A DNA stretch of 64,000 nucleotides from Cylicocyclus nassatus (Eukaryota; Nematoda; Chromadorea; Rhabditida; Strongylidae), in NCBI GenBank assembly GCA_958299035.1, contig CATQJL010000326.1, positions 1,750,232 through 1,814,231 of the forward strand, read 5' to 3'. Below, piece by piece: positions 52,877-64,000 of this stretch. The notes beneath the pieces were generated by a model. The model was not told the origin of the DNA, ran no database searches, and was given only the letters and a program-made list of their open reading frames with translations. Both the position numbers and the translations under genes were made by a program. Position 1 is the first letter of the stretch. Every line of letters begins with the position of its first letter.

Positions 52877-55787
52877 CTATGAATCCTCATCCTTCGAAAC
52901 ACAGCGAGAGATGTGTCGTCCATTGTTAACGACAACGGTACTGCGAGGAGTACCGCTCGTTTCGTAAATGCTCGTGCTTAGGTAAAAAGCATTGCACATG
53001 AACTGCGAGAAGTACAAAATTTGTGAGATTGCTGTAAATAGAGAATTTTCCTTGTTTGTCAGACTCAGCGAAATCGTCAAACTCACGCTCCAGAACTGCT
53101 AATGTTTTTTGATCGATCCCATCATCATCGAAAGTGAGCCAAGCTCGTAGAATATGAGATGGGAGGTTGAGAACCAAGTTTAACACCGATATGATTATTG
53201 AACGCATTACCATCGCTGTCTTTTTCTTGACATACAACTGTCGCTTCTTGGTAAAATGCTAAATATAATATGAGAAAAGTCAAAAGTGATCAATGATGTC
53301 GAAAGATAGATGACTCAAAAAATGAATGTTTGCGGTAAATATTGGGTTGGTGCATAATTCTTGCACCAAGATTTTTGAAATTTGCTAGTTCATCAGATTC
53401 GATGAAATCTTCCGGTTTGGAGCAAATCTTGGGCTTTCTGAAGGTGCTCGAGCCAAATTTCCTTGAGAGCACATGGCAACGATATAAGGTGAAAAGAGAA
53501 ATACCTAGAACTTGGTTTTCGATTTTTGGTTATTAAAATTGCTATGAAGTGTACTACAATTTAAATTTATTTGGTCTAAGTTTTACGACATACTCTTTCT
53601 AAATAAGAAAAGTTGGTAGCGATTGGATGTCTCTGAGAATAGTTACAGATCTCGATTTTTTGAGTTGACTTAATGATTTTGTTTCATGTTGATTTTCTAA
53701 AATGTGCTATAAAATACTACTTTTGATATACATAACAAAGAGCATACTCTGTAAGTTGATTACTTTGTTTAACAATTTCTAAAATAATTTTTTTTTCTAT
53801 TTTTGGTGCGAATTGTGCATCAACCTAATATAAGATTGACAGCTGGTATCTATTATAAAATGAGCTTGCGAAATTATTCATATCTTCATTAACCAACCTC
53901 CGAGGTCGCTGCTGATATGGACATGACAAGGGTCATATTTTGTCGAACATCGAGCGATGTTTCGAAGTCATTAGCGATAGAGCATCTAGAAGAAAAAAAG
54001 CAGCCTTTGAGTCATAAAGTCGCCATCTTTCAATAGTCTTATGTCGTCAAAATTACCTTTGATTCTGTGACGGCACACTTATTGCACATCTCCTTTCATA
54101 GAGTGGCATGTCCATCATTGATGATGGACTGTAGCATTGAAATAAAACCACTCCGTCGAAGAATATCCGTAGCAATGATGGAACAGCATAGAATAATGCA
54201 ATGTCCATGAGATGAGCAGCCTGAGATGTGTTCAGGTTAGATTGAGAGTCAATCCATTGCCTCAGTAATAGCGATGTCACCTTCACGTTACGCGGGGTGA
54301 TGCTGGGATGCTCTGCACACATTCGACCCTCTTCGCTGTAGACAACAAAAAAGAGAATCCACGATTCAAACAGGAAGCAAAGACACGCCAACAGCCTAAA
54401 CGTGCGAGAAGTCATTTTTGAGGTGTCCAGGAAATGGCGAGCAACGAGCTTTTCGAATTTGAGTCGACTTCTGTGGATTAACACTCGCTGACTAGAAAAA
54501 AGGCTCACTTCAAAGCATTCCGGGGCTGCCTCCATATAGTCCTATACTTGATCGGGTGGAAAACGGCAGTGTAGCGCAGAATCGAGAGCGCGAACCAGCA
54601 CCACACCGAGAAAGCCGAAGTTGTGTGCATGAGATATATGTCAACCTGAACAGCAGTTGTATTCTTCGGAAGCTATCTTGTTCGCAATACCCACTTTACA
54701 TGTGCCGCTGAGCATCCAGGTGGGGAGACCTGCCTTGGGAAACGAATGAAACAAAGCCTGTACAAGTTGCGCCAGAAGCGTGACCGAGTCACCAGCAGAC
54801 ATGGCAGCAAGAGGAAGACCAGAGGTGGTTTCGAAGCGAATTGCGCTTCTCCTGAAAATACCACGAAATGTGTTTGGGTGCTGATATGAGTGCTCTTTTC
54901 TTCAGGAACAGTCCTGCTGCAGTTTTTACATTTTATGAATGTATCTAGATGACATTTCCTATGCAGATATCTCCTCTGAAGCTTTTCTATTTGTTATCTC
55001 GCTCGTATAGCTACAATACTCAATGGCATTGCTTTTTGAACCACAGTACCTACTGATTGCAGCTTCCCTGCTAACCTTTTGGTATTTTACAAGGAAGGAT
55101 TACGGAGTCGAAGTGGCCGATCACTCAAACTGCATACCATCAGTAAGAGCTTGGAACGCTGTTTCCATATATACCTTCCTTATCTGCAGAGCGCCTTTTA
55201 GAAAGAAGTTATGACTATTTTCTGAGGTAAAAAATGAAACAATGGCCAGGAAAAATTCAATGGTTACAGCCTAAACTTCAAATAAAGCAGTAGCAAGTGT
55301 CAAGACACAGCATTCAACAAACTCCTTTTGCCTAATGTATGAGTACTTCCTAATTCTTCATCTGACATCTAGAAAGGCTGTAATGATTGATTTTATCCCG
55401 GCAATTGGTTCATTTTTGCCTGAAAGAATACTCATAATTTATTTTACAAAGGCTGCAGATAAAGAAAACAGCTTAACAGCGTTCCCAGCTCTCACTGATG
55501 GTATGCAGTTTGTTGTGATTGGCCACTTCAACTCCGTGACCCTCCGTTGTTAGAAGATATAAACCACGTCATCCTTCAAACTATAATTTTGAACTTTAGT
55601 ACATTTAACGAACAGTACTTTTTATGACTTGTTTGCATCTCAGAGTAACTTTCAAGATATTAATGTAATATAGTTTAGTACAACACCTTGCAAGTCGCAG
55701 CAATCTCCACAGCACATACCAGTTGAGACCAATACCGAGAATAGGAACCACAATGTACAGTGTAAAATAAGCTGACTGCAAGTTCAT
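52877..55787 (-). CDS. Rhodopsin-like seven-transmembrane receptor (nematode chemosensory/peptide type)
   Basis: Seven exons in transcript order: 55687-55787 (coding part), 54695-54851, 54509-54645, 54057-54395, 53898-53985, 53087-53258, 52877-53031. They give 382 residues with all phases consistent. TM1 FTLYIVVPILGIGLNWYVLW; TM2 LPLAAMSAGDSVTLLAQLV; TM3 TTSAFSVWCWFALSILRYTA, where LRY replaces DRY; TM4 LLACLCFLFESWILFFVVY; TM5 AHLMDIALFYAVPSLLRIFF; TM6 TAMVMRSIIISVLNLVLNLP; TM7 ISQILYFSQFMCNAFYLSTS, where NAFY stands for NPxxY. The short tail is Ser/Arg-rich. Cysteines before TM3 (GTCK) and in loop 2 (GRMCAEH) could form the usual disulfide. The ligand is unknown. The start is the first in-frame ATG after a TTACAG acceptor at 55804-55809, possibly trans-spliced. 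The first intron holds a foldback element and the fifth a mariner-type MITE. Confidence 0.82.
53342..53828. repeat. Mariner-type MITE in the receptor gene
   Basis: Ends TTGGGTTGGTGCATAATTCT and inverted GAATTGTGCATCAACCTAA are flanked by TA (53340-53341 and 53829-53830). 487 bp, no open frame. Lies in the intron between the exons 53898-53985 and 53087-53258. Confidence 0.75.
55094..55548. repeat. Foldback element in the first intron of the receptor gene
   Basis: Arms of roughly 175 bp (55094-55275 and 55375-55548) are inverted copies. Shared blocks include GAAGTGGCC, CTGCATACCATCAGT, GGAACGCTGTT, TTATCTGCAG and GGTTACAGCCT. The two long open frames here are palindrome by-products. No target-site duplication identified. 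Confidence 0.7.
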
Positions 55788-55803
55788 ATTCTCCAACTCA
55801 TCT

Positions 55804-58800
55804 CTGTAATTATTTTAGAAAAATAGACCGCAAGGTACGATACAGTCGATACATGAACAACGAGCACGTATATCAGTGTCTTTCGGTATCTACAAAGTGT
55901 AATAAGAAATGATCCAAGATAACCGAGCAGTTTTAATAAACCGTGAGTCTTCAAGCCAGAATAGCTTGGAAAGATTAACATATCGAAAGGAATCCTAGTT
56001 AGGTAGTAGTAATACGCTACACGAGACTAAAAGGAGATACCTAGCTTATCTTAAATAATCTCACTGAGCTTTGCAGTTGTTTGGACAGTGATCGCGAAAT
56101 ATGAAGCGGAATATGAAAAGCGAGATCATAGGAATTAGTGTGCCTGACTTTTGTAATCTTTGGTCATTCAGCGAGAGAGACCGATATAGTCAAAAACTGA
56201 TCGAAGAGTTTTTTGGAAACATTGAGCTTGATTATGAACACTTGCCACGTAGGAAAAAATGAAAAACTCGATATTCACTTGAGGCAGTGGTGACAATCTC
56301 ATCAACAGTGATATGTAAGCGCTAAGTTGTTCATACATAATGATGTTTCGGGCACGCACGAGACTCGTCTATTCCGCGGAATCTCGTCTATTCTGCGGAG
56401 CACAAAGCATCTCACATAGACTAAGGTGTGAGAAATTTTGAGTTGGACACAAGTCCGTTAGGAAATGGAGCTTGATGGGTCAAGATTTCCGTTCTGGTAG
56501 CACGACACGGTTTCTACAAAGAAACCAAGAACATAAAAATAACACTCTGTCCTTTCCAGTTTCCATTCGTCTATCTCTCGAAAACTTATAGCGAAATTGA
56601 TAGCGCCCATAAGCTACTGGGTGCGTAGTATTGAGAGTGCATAAAAGATTATTTTGCAAAGCACTGTATCTACTAAGAAACAGATTCAAAAATTAGTCGG
56701 CTTTCTGTGGAGTTCTTCCCACATCCTACCTCAAATTTTCCTGGCAAAACTAGGAGCAACCGATCCAATGAAATGTATTTGTTGCCAACTGTGCGACCGT
56801 CAGCAGTCCACAGCAGGGCTCGACACGAGCTGACACCAGGGGGATTTTAAAGAGAAGACTCTTTTGGTCTTGAAATTTTCGTACGAAGTCCCTTTTGACC
56901 CTAAACCCTGAACGTAAGAAGCCAAAAAAAAAACGGAACCCCTTGCGGCGTCTCAAAAAATACGTCGCAATTTTTGTGTTTTTTGGCTACAAAAAAGCGA
57001 GTCTTGGTCACAGATCGTTGCATAGAAACAAAAGCGTTAGACCGAGCCCATTAAACGAAATTATAAGAAATAAAATCAAAGCCCTAGCTCCACTTAGTAA
57101 CTTTTGTGTAGCTCATTTACACAAATTAGCACGCGATAGTAGATGGCAGCGTAGATTCATTGACAACAATCTATGTCTACTTAGTATTCCTACTTCCTCA
57201 GTACTGCTTATGCTAATTTTTGCTATTATGACTACTAACTATCCACAGAAAATTGTTTCAACTATAGATATCAATGATCTTCGCTATGGAACGATTGATG
57301 ATTCAGATTGGCGTTTTATGAGGAAATGTGGGTAAAGCCTTAGCCAGACACAACAGCTAAAAAAGTCTATGCAGAAACTCTTCTCACTCGCTCGAAAATT
57401 CAAAATAATAGGGCGTACAAATTGAAACATCTGCAAAAAAAAGGAAAATGGCTAGTATGGGCACTAACTTTCTTGTACGTTTCATTAAAAAAAATAAGAA
57501 AGGCACACAGTACATAGGGCGCACAGAGGTGAGTAGAAGAAATCGAATGTAATGTAAAATGCATTCTAATTGCTTGGGCAAGACATGATCTATAACAATC
57601 TAAATGACTAAATTCAATCAAGAGGTTTTAGATGTACAAGTGCGAATTTCAATAGATAGCGCCATTCTGCTGAAGTTCTGTCTTTCCTATGCACACATAA
57701 TCTACGGCACGCATCTTTTTCAGACATCGACCCCTATTATTGAGGGATCCACGGCAGTATGCATGAGACGGAACTTGCGAACAGAGAACCAAGGATTTAA
57801 CATTATGGGGCAATCCCTTTTCATTTCACGCCTGAAGGTCCCTAGTTTGATTTAGCCTGTCATTCCTAGAAGTTGCAGCCAAGTGCTGGTCTAATGTTAA
57901 GAAGCGCTCAACAGCCGAATGCCTTCATACGATGTAATTACTGAATCACAAATCATCTGCAACAAAACAACCCCAAGCTTCACACGTAAAATACTTAATG
58001 GAATCTCCGTCGTAAGTAAGCAGTTAGCGAAAGGCTCGAGAATACTTGCGCAGGAAGAAGAGTTCCGTTGTGCTTCTCAAGTATCAGAACTCAAAGCAAC
58101 AAAATAACTTCTTATGCAAATTTCAGAAGAGTTTCTGATACGTGGCACAATCTTTGCGCGATAACGCCCTCAGACCATTAGAAGTAACCCGTAGCAAACA
58201 AAATCCAATCACCTCATGTGTGCAACCTCATGTAAGTTGTCGCTATTTGGAGTTGATAGGTTTCTTGTTTATCTGGTCTTTGCCTCAGTACTAAAACTGA
58301 AAGATAAGTATGTACGCTGGCTCACTTCTACCTCTGAAAGCATGTACATTGGTTTGGCATATTATTCAAAATGTCTCAACTACGAAGAAAATATGCCTAA
58401 CAATAATTTATTCGAAGTGTTTATATATAGGTTAAATTGCAAAAGGATAATCTGTCTGAAACTAATATACTTCCGTTGCAAACAAGTAGAACGGTTACTT
58501 GGCAGATTTCTCTAAGCTAGCATACTATAATGATCACTCTAGCCTAGTGCCGTGTGACTCCGATTCAAAATTCATCTGTCACACTACGCTCGCATTATCA
58601 TAAAGATATACTAAAAATTACAACGTGATAAAATTTTCAACGACGCAGTCAGTGCCTCACTTGTATGATAGAATAGAGTATATAACGAGCATGCTTTCCT
58701 CCACAACAATTTCACTTTTTCACCTGTCTGAGCGACGTAGTAGCTAGCAATACGAAAGTAAATTTAGGCAGCTGCAGCGTTAGGTTTTCGCGGCCTTCAT

Positions 58801-59330
58801 GTCAAGAACTACATGCGCTATTTTGTAACTCAACATTAACATTATAATTCTCACAATAATCACAATCACTTTAACACTTTACCACTTAAACATTTGATCT
58901 CGTTCTCACTTTATCTCACTTCACCATTGTAATTCTCACAATAAGAATCTGCTACAAATTATAACTCAATTGGACAGGGGAAAACAATGAACAGCTCAGA
59001 TGATAAGGTTATTGTGTCAGGAGACAGACTGACGATTGCTCTCAGAGTCAGCCTGTGTGATCAGTCAAGTGTCGTTCATCATTTGATGATCATTTGCAAA
59101 CAGATTTCAACAAATAAATAATCATTACATACAACTCAAACACTAACCAGCTAACAGAACTACTCTTCAAAATAAGTTTACATAGGAGCTCCTAAAAGAT
59201 TTTGCATAGATAACGTCACTCTCACCAGCTAGAATTACTCCTTTATGCGGTTATGATAATGTGAGCCCTTTTAGTAATCGAAAATTAGCAATGCTAGACT
59301 CATGACTCGACAAATAAGCAGTGTGCTGTC
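55804..59330. other. Region without a confirmed gene
   Basis: A second copy of the 50770-50990 repeat occupies 56810-57000. The longest frame (56895-57335, 146 residues, plus) begins inside that repeat and has low-complexity Lys/Arg content, so I do not call it. 58830-58950 is a patch of repeated TTCTCACAATAA and CACTTTA words. Confidence 0.35.
56810..57000 (+). repeat. Dispersed repeat, copy 2
   Basis: Same-strand relative of 50770-50990, with GTACGAAGTCCC, TTGACCCTAAACCCTGAACG, ACGTCGCAATTTTTGTG and GGCTACAAAAAAGCGA in order. Confidence 0.55.
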
Positions 59331-61145
59331 AGATGCTACGCGCTAGTTTGTAGTGCATTTATTTATTCTATTTATTTGTTGTGCGCTCAGTGGCGCGCCA
59401 GGCAAAAAAAAAACAGATTCCGGAAAAAATAGTACAGTATACTCGGTTACGATCAATTTAATCCTAGGCGGTCGCATCCGTCCGGCATCCTTGGCAAGCG
59501 GACAAGGAGGACCTCAAGGAAGAAGGGCCACCAATCCTCAGCATCGCTCGAAAAATTATCTCCCCCTCCCCCTCCCCCCCCCCCCAAACAGAAACGCTCT
59601 AACAAGGAGCAGATAAAGCTAGAATTAAGCAGGAAAGCAGGAGAATTCGCCGATATCATGAGATATAAGTAACACTGGATCATCTGCATTACAGTCCAGT
59701 CGAGTATCTTAAGACTTCTCAGAGGAGCTTTTGAGTTACCTACTCCCAATTCTGCTCAATCTAACTGCTTGCTCTAAATGAGAAATAAGTTGAGGACATA
59801 AACTCAAGTAAAATTCAATTCTAGCACGATCCACTTTTGAAACTTGAGTTTGTGACGTAGCACAAGCGAAGTGCATGTAAGGCTGTAGATGATGCTGTAA
59901 TATCTTAGGTTCCATATCTTTCGTAGACTATCCCAAAGCAGCACTGCGGTATAATGTAGCACCTTCATAGAAAAAGAATGTTTTACAAAACAGTATTGAG
60001 TTGTTTCACTTTTTTTCGTTCAAGGAGATTCTGTTAATTTCTTTTTCAGAACCGTCTCTACGGCATGATTTCAGTACATTCGCACAAAATTTGATCTAAG
60101 CGAAGTTAGGCGCCAAAACCAAAGAATTTTCTATGACCTAAAAGATCCAAAAAAAATTTCGTCCTTTCCCCTCAAACTTTCGTCCAAAAAATCCTATAAA
60201 CTTCCAGCTTGGTCATAAGATCTCCTCATCCAACATTCATAGATACAATTGCTTTCTTACATAGCTTGAGGTTGAGAAACAAAAACAGGCCAAAAATTCA
60301 TGAAGCCGCCTTTTTCGCGTAATGCATACTGTTGATAAGTCCCGAAAACTGCGCTTTTGCAGAGCTAATAATTTATGGTTACGCTCTATTACCTAGGTAA
60401 AGAAAGCTCACGATTACGTCAAAAGCTTGCGAATCACCGTATTCTCGATTTCTGTCCACAAAAAAAAACGATGAGGAGTATATGTGTGAGCAAGTAGTGG
60501 CAAAACCTGTTGAGCAAAGAACTAATTTTCCGCCCAGTCAAAAGTTTAGATTTGCCGTCCGGCTTCACGGAGATTGAACTCTGGGAAGGCTTGAAAGGAA
60601 TCTTATAGAGCTTCTTCATTGAATAGTGCCTGCCCTTATCGAAGACGTAGAAATTAGCAGGATTTCGTTCGTATGAAAATAAAACTTGGGACACCTTGAT
60701 ACACTAATGCGACGGGTTGGCCAGCAGCAGCATGAGGAGCTATTGTGAGATTGGAAGATGCATATCTTTAAGTGGAGCGCTTAAGTCACCCGCATAAGGA
60801 CAGATTCGATAAAATGCACTTTATCTCGATTGATTTTGTTTTTTAGAAACACTTGGAGTGAAAATCCGTCGAGTCTTTGCAGATAGTCTTAACAACAGCG
60901 GATCATCCGCCGCATAAAAAGAATAGCGCTTATGGCTGCCTTTAATAACACCTGAAACGATAGGGAATGGCGTAGGCATTGGAGCGAATGCACACTCTGG
61001 AATCTTTTCACACAACGAAATTAGATGCTTTTGAGTGAGGACGAAATGACATTACTTCCCACCGTTATCACAAAGACGACTGCGTACAGAAAATGAACAT
61101 TGCGGTAATTAGGGCTAGGCACAGGGGGGAGCTGTAGAGCTAGTA
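59331..61145. other. Repeat-rich region without a confirmed gene
   Basis: Contains CAGTGGCGCGCCAGGC (about 59389) followed by an A-run and, further on, a C-tract (59562-59585) resembling the ends of 51080-51430. A lone GGGACACCTTGATA end of the GGTGTCCC family lies at about 60688. Open frames at 60434-60694 and 60821-61015 show no splice partners. Confidence 0.35.
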
Positions 61146-61641
61146 GGGTGTCCCATAATTTTTTCCCTTTTTACCATAAACATCAGCATTTCTCGAAAAC
61201 TAGGCCACCTACAATGTTTACAAATACATGGTCGTACTTGTGTATAGAAGGGCTATATGATCACCTGTGTGGGAGGAGCCGAGGACGTTTAGGGGCGGAG
61301 TTTACCATTTTACTCTATTTTTTCACAATTCCTAGCCATGGAAAAAATACGGAAATCATGCAATCGAATGTGCGATGTGTCAAGTATATGCTAGAATAAA
61401 TCGGGAGTTTTTTAGATACTTTAGAGCGGAGACATTTTTGACAGAAAAGTTCGCTTTCGACTAGTATCAGGTTTCAGCTCAAAACTTCATATGGGATACG
61501 ATTTGGGCAGACTTTTGATAGCCATCTTGTAGAGCTTGCTTTGCCTTGTCGAATGATTGCTCAAGCCACATCAACTGAAGGAAAGGTACGAAAAGATGAT
61601 GGTTATAGAAAAAACGGTAAAAAATTATGGGACACTCTAAT
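61146..61641. repeat. TA-flanked TIR element (GGGTGTCCCATAATTTTTT ends)
   Basis: Left TA|GGGTGTCCCATAATTTTTTC and right inverted AAAAAATTATGGGACACTC|TA match for over 25 bp. The interior has no transposase. The terminal GTGTCCCA links it loosely to the 5125 and 40964 elements, but the interiors differ. Confidence 0.7.
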
Positions 61642-61839
61642 ACTTACTCTGCAGTCATCAGCTACGTGAAGAACATAGCGAGTGTAATATACCGGATTGG
61701 CGGTAATGCCAAACGCCATCAAACTTAGCAAATAATAGCTTCAGATACTACGTAAGCTGGTGCACGTTATCAAGATTTAGGGTTGGTGTTATGATTCGCG
61801 AGAAAAACACTTTCTTGCTCAGAGCGGACAGCGAATTCA

Positions 61840-62012
61840 TGTCCATAAGTCATGAAGATGAAAGAATGCTCAGGAATGGATTGGGTAGGAAGTGGAACTG
61901 CTGTGACCACCTCCTACGAAGGATATGCGGCCTCTGGAGGGGTCTCCTGTCAACAGCTTGCGGCTCTTTGTGCTCTGGGAAAGAGTGCGGAAATCTAAGC
62001 GATACGATAGAC
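61840..62012 (+). CDS. Possible orphan exon
   Basis: GC-richer block in AT-rich surroundings. The plus frame reads SHEDERMLRNGLGRKWNCCD, then HLLRRICGLWRGLLSTACGS and a GTGCGG donor-like site at about 61983. Acceptor TTGCTCAG lies at about 61815-61822. A minus frame is also open. No recognised domain. It could belong to a plus-strand gene together with the segments at 63283-63383 and 63683-63752. Confidence 0.25.
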
Positions 62013-62069
62013 GTGATAGGCATCAAATCGACAGTAAATTCTAAAAATCTAAAAAATCTAAAAAGTCTA

Positions 62070-62976
62070 TTAGGTTGGTGCAAAAGTCATGCGCGTTTTG
62101 CGAGTTCTCACTTTGACGTGCTATAACTTTCTAAAAAATCCATATTTATCAGTGCGGCCAAGTTCATCAGAGGCACCAAACCATTCTCTATACAGCGCAC
62201 ATTGCCTTAGGTTAACTTCGCAAATCGGTGGAAAAATATGGATTGATAAGCAAAAAAATTTTTTTTCGGAAACCTCGTTTTAACTGATCATAACTTCCTT
62301 CAAGATTTGCCTGTATGAATGATAGTTGACTGCAGCCGCAAGCCAGTAGTACAAAAAAAGTACAAAAGGGCTCAAATAAAGAGTATTTGCGAAAAGGAAA
62401 AAAATAATAGTCAAAATTTTCTGCTTTTTTCGACATTTTTTGTAGCCCTCAAAATCCCAAAATATGGAGATTTTTGATGTTCTGTGTACTGAACAGCTTC
62501 CACATTTCTGCAAAAACTGTCAACAAGAGGTCCATCCTTACACTTACAGAAATGAGCAAAACCTTGGCGATTACTCTCTTCAAAGAAAATCTATGGGCCA
62601 CAGAATGGCCAAAATCATCACTCATGTTGAGGCGCCAAGATCTCAGTCTAAGTAATTTCTAGAGAAACAGTAAAGCATGCATAACGTAGAAAAATTCTAC
62701 TACATACAGTATTTAAAATTTCAAAAGAATGCCTTTACTCGCGCTTGAATTCTGGCCGAAAAAGTAAGTGAAATTCTGGTTTTGAGTGCGGTTGTATGAA
62801 GCTCTATAAATTTTTAACGAATGAGGCTAAAAGCTTCTTTCAACCATTATTGAATAGAGCATGAAAGAAGCTTTTTGACAATATGCTGGCTAAGTTTTAT
62901 GAGAGAAACTTTGATGGAGAAAAGCAATCTTGAAACAAGGGCTAGAAAAACGCGCATTACTTTTGCACCAACCTAA
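62070..62976. repeat. Mariner-type element, non-autonomous
   Basis: Ends TTAGGTTGGTGCAAAAGTCA and inverted TTACTTTTGCACCAACCTAA, extending inward to GCGCGTTTT, are flanked by TA (62068-62069, 62977-62978). These are canonical mariner TIRs. The 907-bp interior has only short frames and no D,D34D-type transposase. Confidence 0.85.
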
Positions 62977-63282
62977 TAATTTATCTTTGAAGAGATAGTA
63001 TTAGTGAAAGGTGCAGCTCGTAAAAATTCCAAGAGCTGCTTGTATAAGACATCCTCATCAAAATGTGCATTCGTGAGAAAAAGACACCGAGACACTGAGA
63101 CATGAAATAGAACTAGAATAATAAAGTCAAAACGGGATACTCTTATACCATACAATAGCACGTAGGCTGAGGACATTTGTTATATGTCTATGATCGCGAA
63201 ACTTACACAAGTGAAAAAACCACGCAGGTGGATCTTCTACAGAAATGAATAGCTTACCACAACGCACTGTTTTATTTCTAGA

Positions 63283-63383
63283 CATTTTCGCTGTGCAGCC
63301 TACAGTTGCGAGGACACCAATACATCTAGAAGGTAGCTTGCGAAAGACTAAACGAACCGCTACAAATCAGCTGTGTGAGGTAG
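63283..63383 (+). CDS. Possible orphan exon
   Basis: Between TTTCTAG (63275-63281) and a GTAGGAAG donor (about 63380) one frame is open: FAVQPTVARTPIHLEGSLRK, then TKRTATNQLCE. Coding-like, but no domain or certain partner exon. Confidence 0.25.
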
Positions 63384-63682
63384 GAAGAGAGAATGTGAGT
63401 GTTTCATATTCTCAGCATAATAGTGAAAGATTTTGCGCAAATAACGATTTGGGTATTCTTCGACGAATTTAATTTACAAGCTTCGTTTTCAACGCAACCA
63501 TATCACTCACTATTTGGATACGACGTTGAAGTGACGAGAGTGTTTATGCTTTAATGAGTTGGACCCCAGACTTAGCTTATGAATTCAAACTAATCCTCCC
63601 CGCCCTCTTCACTCTCCTGACGGTATTATTCGTCATGAACTATAGCAGAAGCAGCAATAATGCGGATGATACATAGCTTTTA

Positions 63683-64000
63683 GCTTTTCAGATCAGATCA
63701 TTGACGCAGTAATGAGGTCTCAAAGTGAGCTACCCCCTCCTAGCTACGAGCCATCTAAAGCTTAGATCTAATTCTCGGCAGAACCGAAACATCTTAGTGC
63801 GGCCCTTGAAGCCAGACACCAAAATGCTGTTGACACTGGAGCCGAGGTGTGCACACTGAGCAGCGCATGAGCTGATACTCACGGAAGCACTGGAGGTGCT
63901 TTCTCGGCAAATGGGATTACAACAAAGTGGCGGAGAGTCCAATTGTGAAGAAACGCTGGTCACAAAGGAGCTAGCTCAATGGGAAGCCACGTCCATGTGA
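63683..64000 (+). CDS. Possible terminal coding segments running off the window
   Basis: After a TTTTCAG acceptor, QIIDAVMRSQSELPPPSYEP reads to a TAG at 63763, including a PPxY-type motif. A second coding-like frame, ELILTEALEVLSRQMGLQQ followed by GGESNCEETLVTKELAQW, occupies about 63868-63998. The two are not joined by a splice of plausible length, so the model is open. Confidence 0.2.

Noticed and set aside
54673..54864. Separate 63-residue protein on the minus strand
   Set aside because: It is an alternative frame over the second exon of the receptor. The receptor frame gives a proper TM2 and consistent splice phases.
56895..57335. 146-residue plus-strand open frame with a hydrophobic segment
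   Set aside because: Begins inside a dispersed repeat, has Lys/Arg-rich low-complexity start, no splice signals or recognisable domain.
62070..62976. Autonomous mariner transposase
   Set aside because: Only short frames (up to 63-77 residues) occur between the TIRs and none shows the mariner catalytic motifs.

Overview
This window reads as chromosomal DNA of a nematode, most likely a clade V strongylid such as a hookworm. The genes are split into many small exons by introns that are often 45-60 bp, with TTTCAG-type acceptors. Several first exons sit a few bases after a strong acceptor with no visible upstream exon, as expected for spliced-leader trans-splicing. The gene content includes near-complete nematode SYD-2/liprin-alpha and DAF-7 orthologues. 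No bacterial or viral gene was recognised, and no searches were run: all names come from reading translated exons.

Layout. 1-924 (+): the 3' end of an unidentified gene. 925-7377: mostly non-coding, with three foldback or terminal-inverted-repeat (TIR) elements. 7378-16200: a Mutator-like transposon (MULE). Its left TIR carries a pogo-like insertion (7601-9282), and its right TIR carries a foldback element (15197-15825) that itself contains a third repeat. 16201-20491: upstream region of syd-2. 20522-28453 (+): syd-2, 28 exons, about 1131 codons, with a possible extra 3' exon near 29790-29940. 30931-37611 (-): a roughly 1196-residue coiled-coil gene that I place in the FAM184 family, 28 exons. 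39338-41902 (+): a complete daf-7-type TGF-beta ligand, 10 exons. 44125-45727 (+): an unrecognised small membrane protein. 46228-47170 (-): a small BTB/POZ protein. 47176-52876: non-coding and repeat-rich. 52877-55787 (-): a rhodopsin-like seven-transmembrane receptor. 55804-64000: repeats, mariner-type and other TA-flanked non-autonomous elements, and scattered possible exons.

The genes do not form an operon or a pathway cluster: strands alternate and distances are large. SYD-2 is a presynaptic active-zone scaffold, DAF-7 a secreted dauer/entry-decision hormone, the BTB protein a probable adaptor, and the receptor a probable chemosensory or peptide GPCR. The most unusual feature is the nested transposon stack. 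It preserves filled and empty versions of the same site in its two arms, and its innermost pogo-like element encodes a DNA-binding domain plus acidic tail, without a DDE catalytic core, alongside repeated subterminal motifs that could be its binding sites. Exon boundaries were chosen by hand from splice consensus plus frame continuity and need transcript support.
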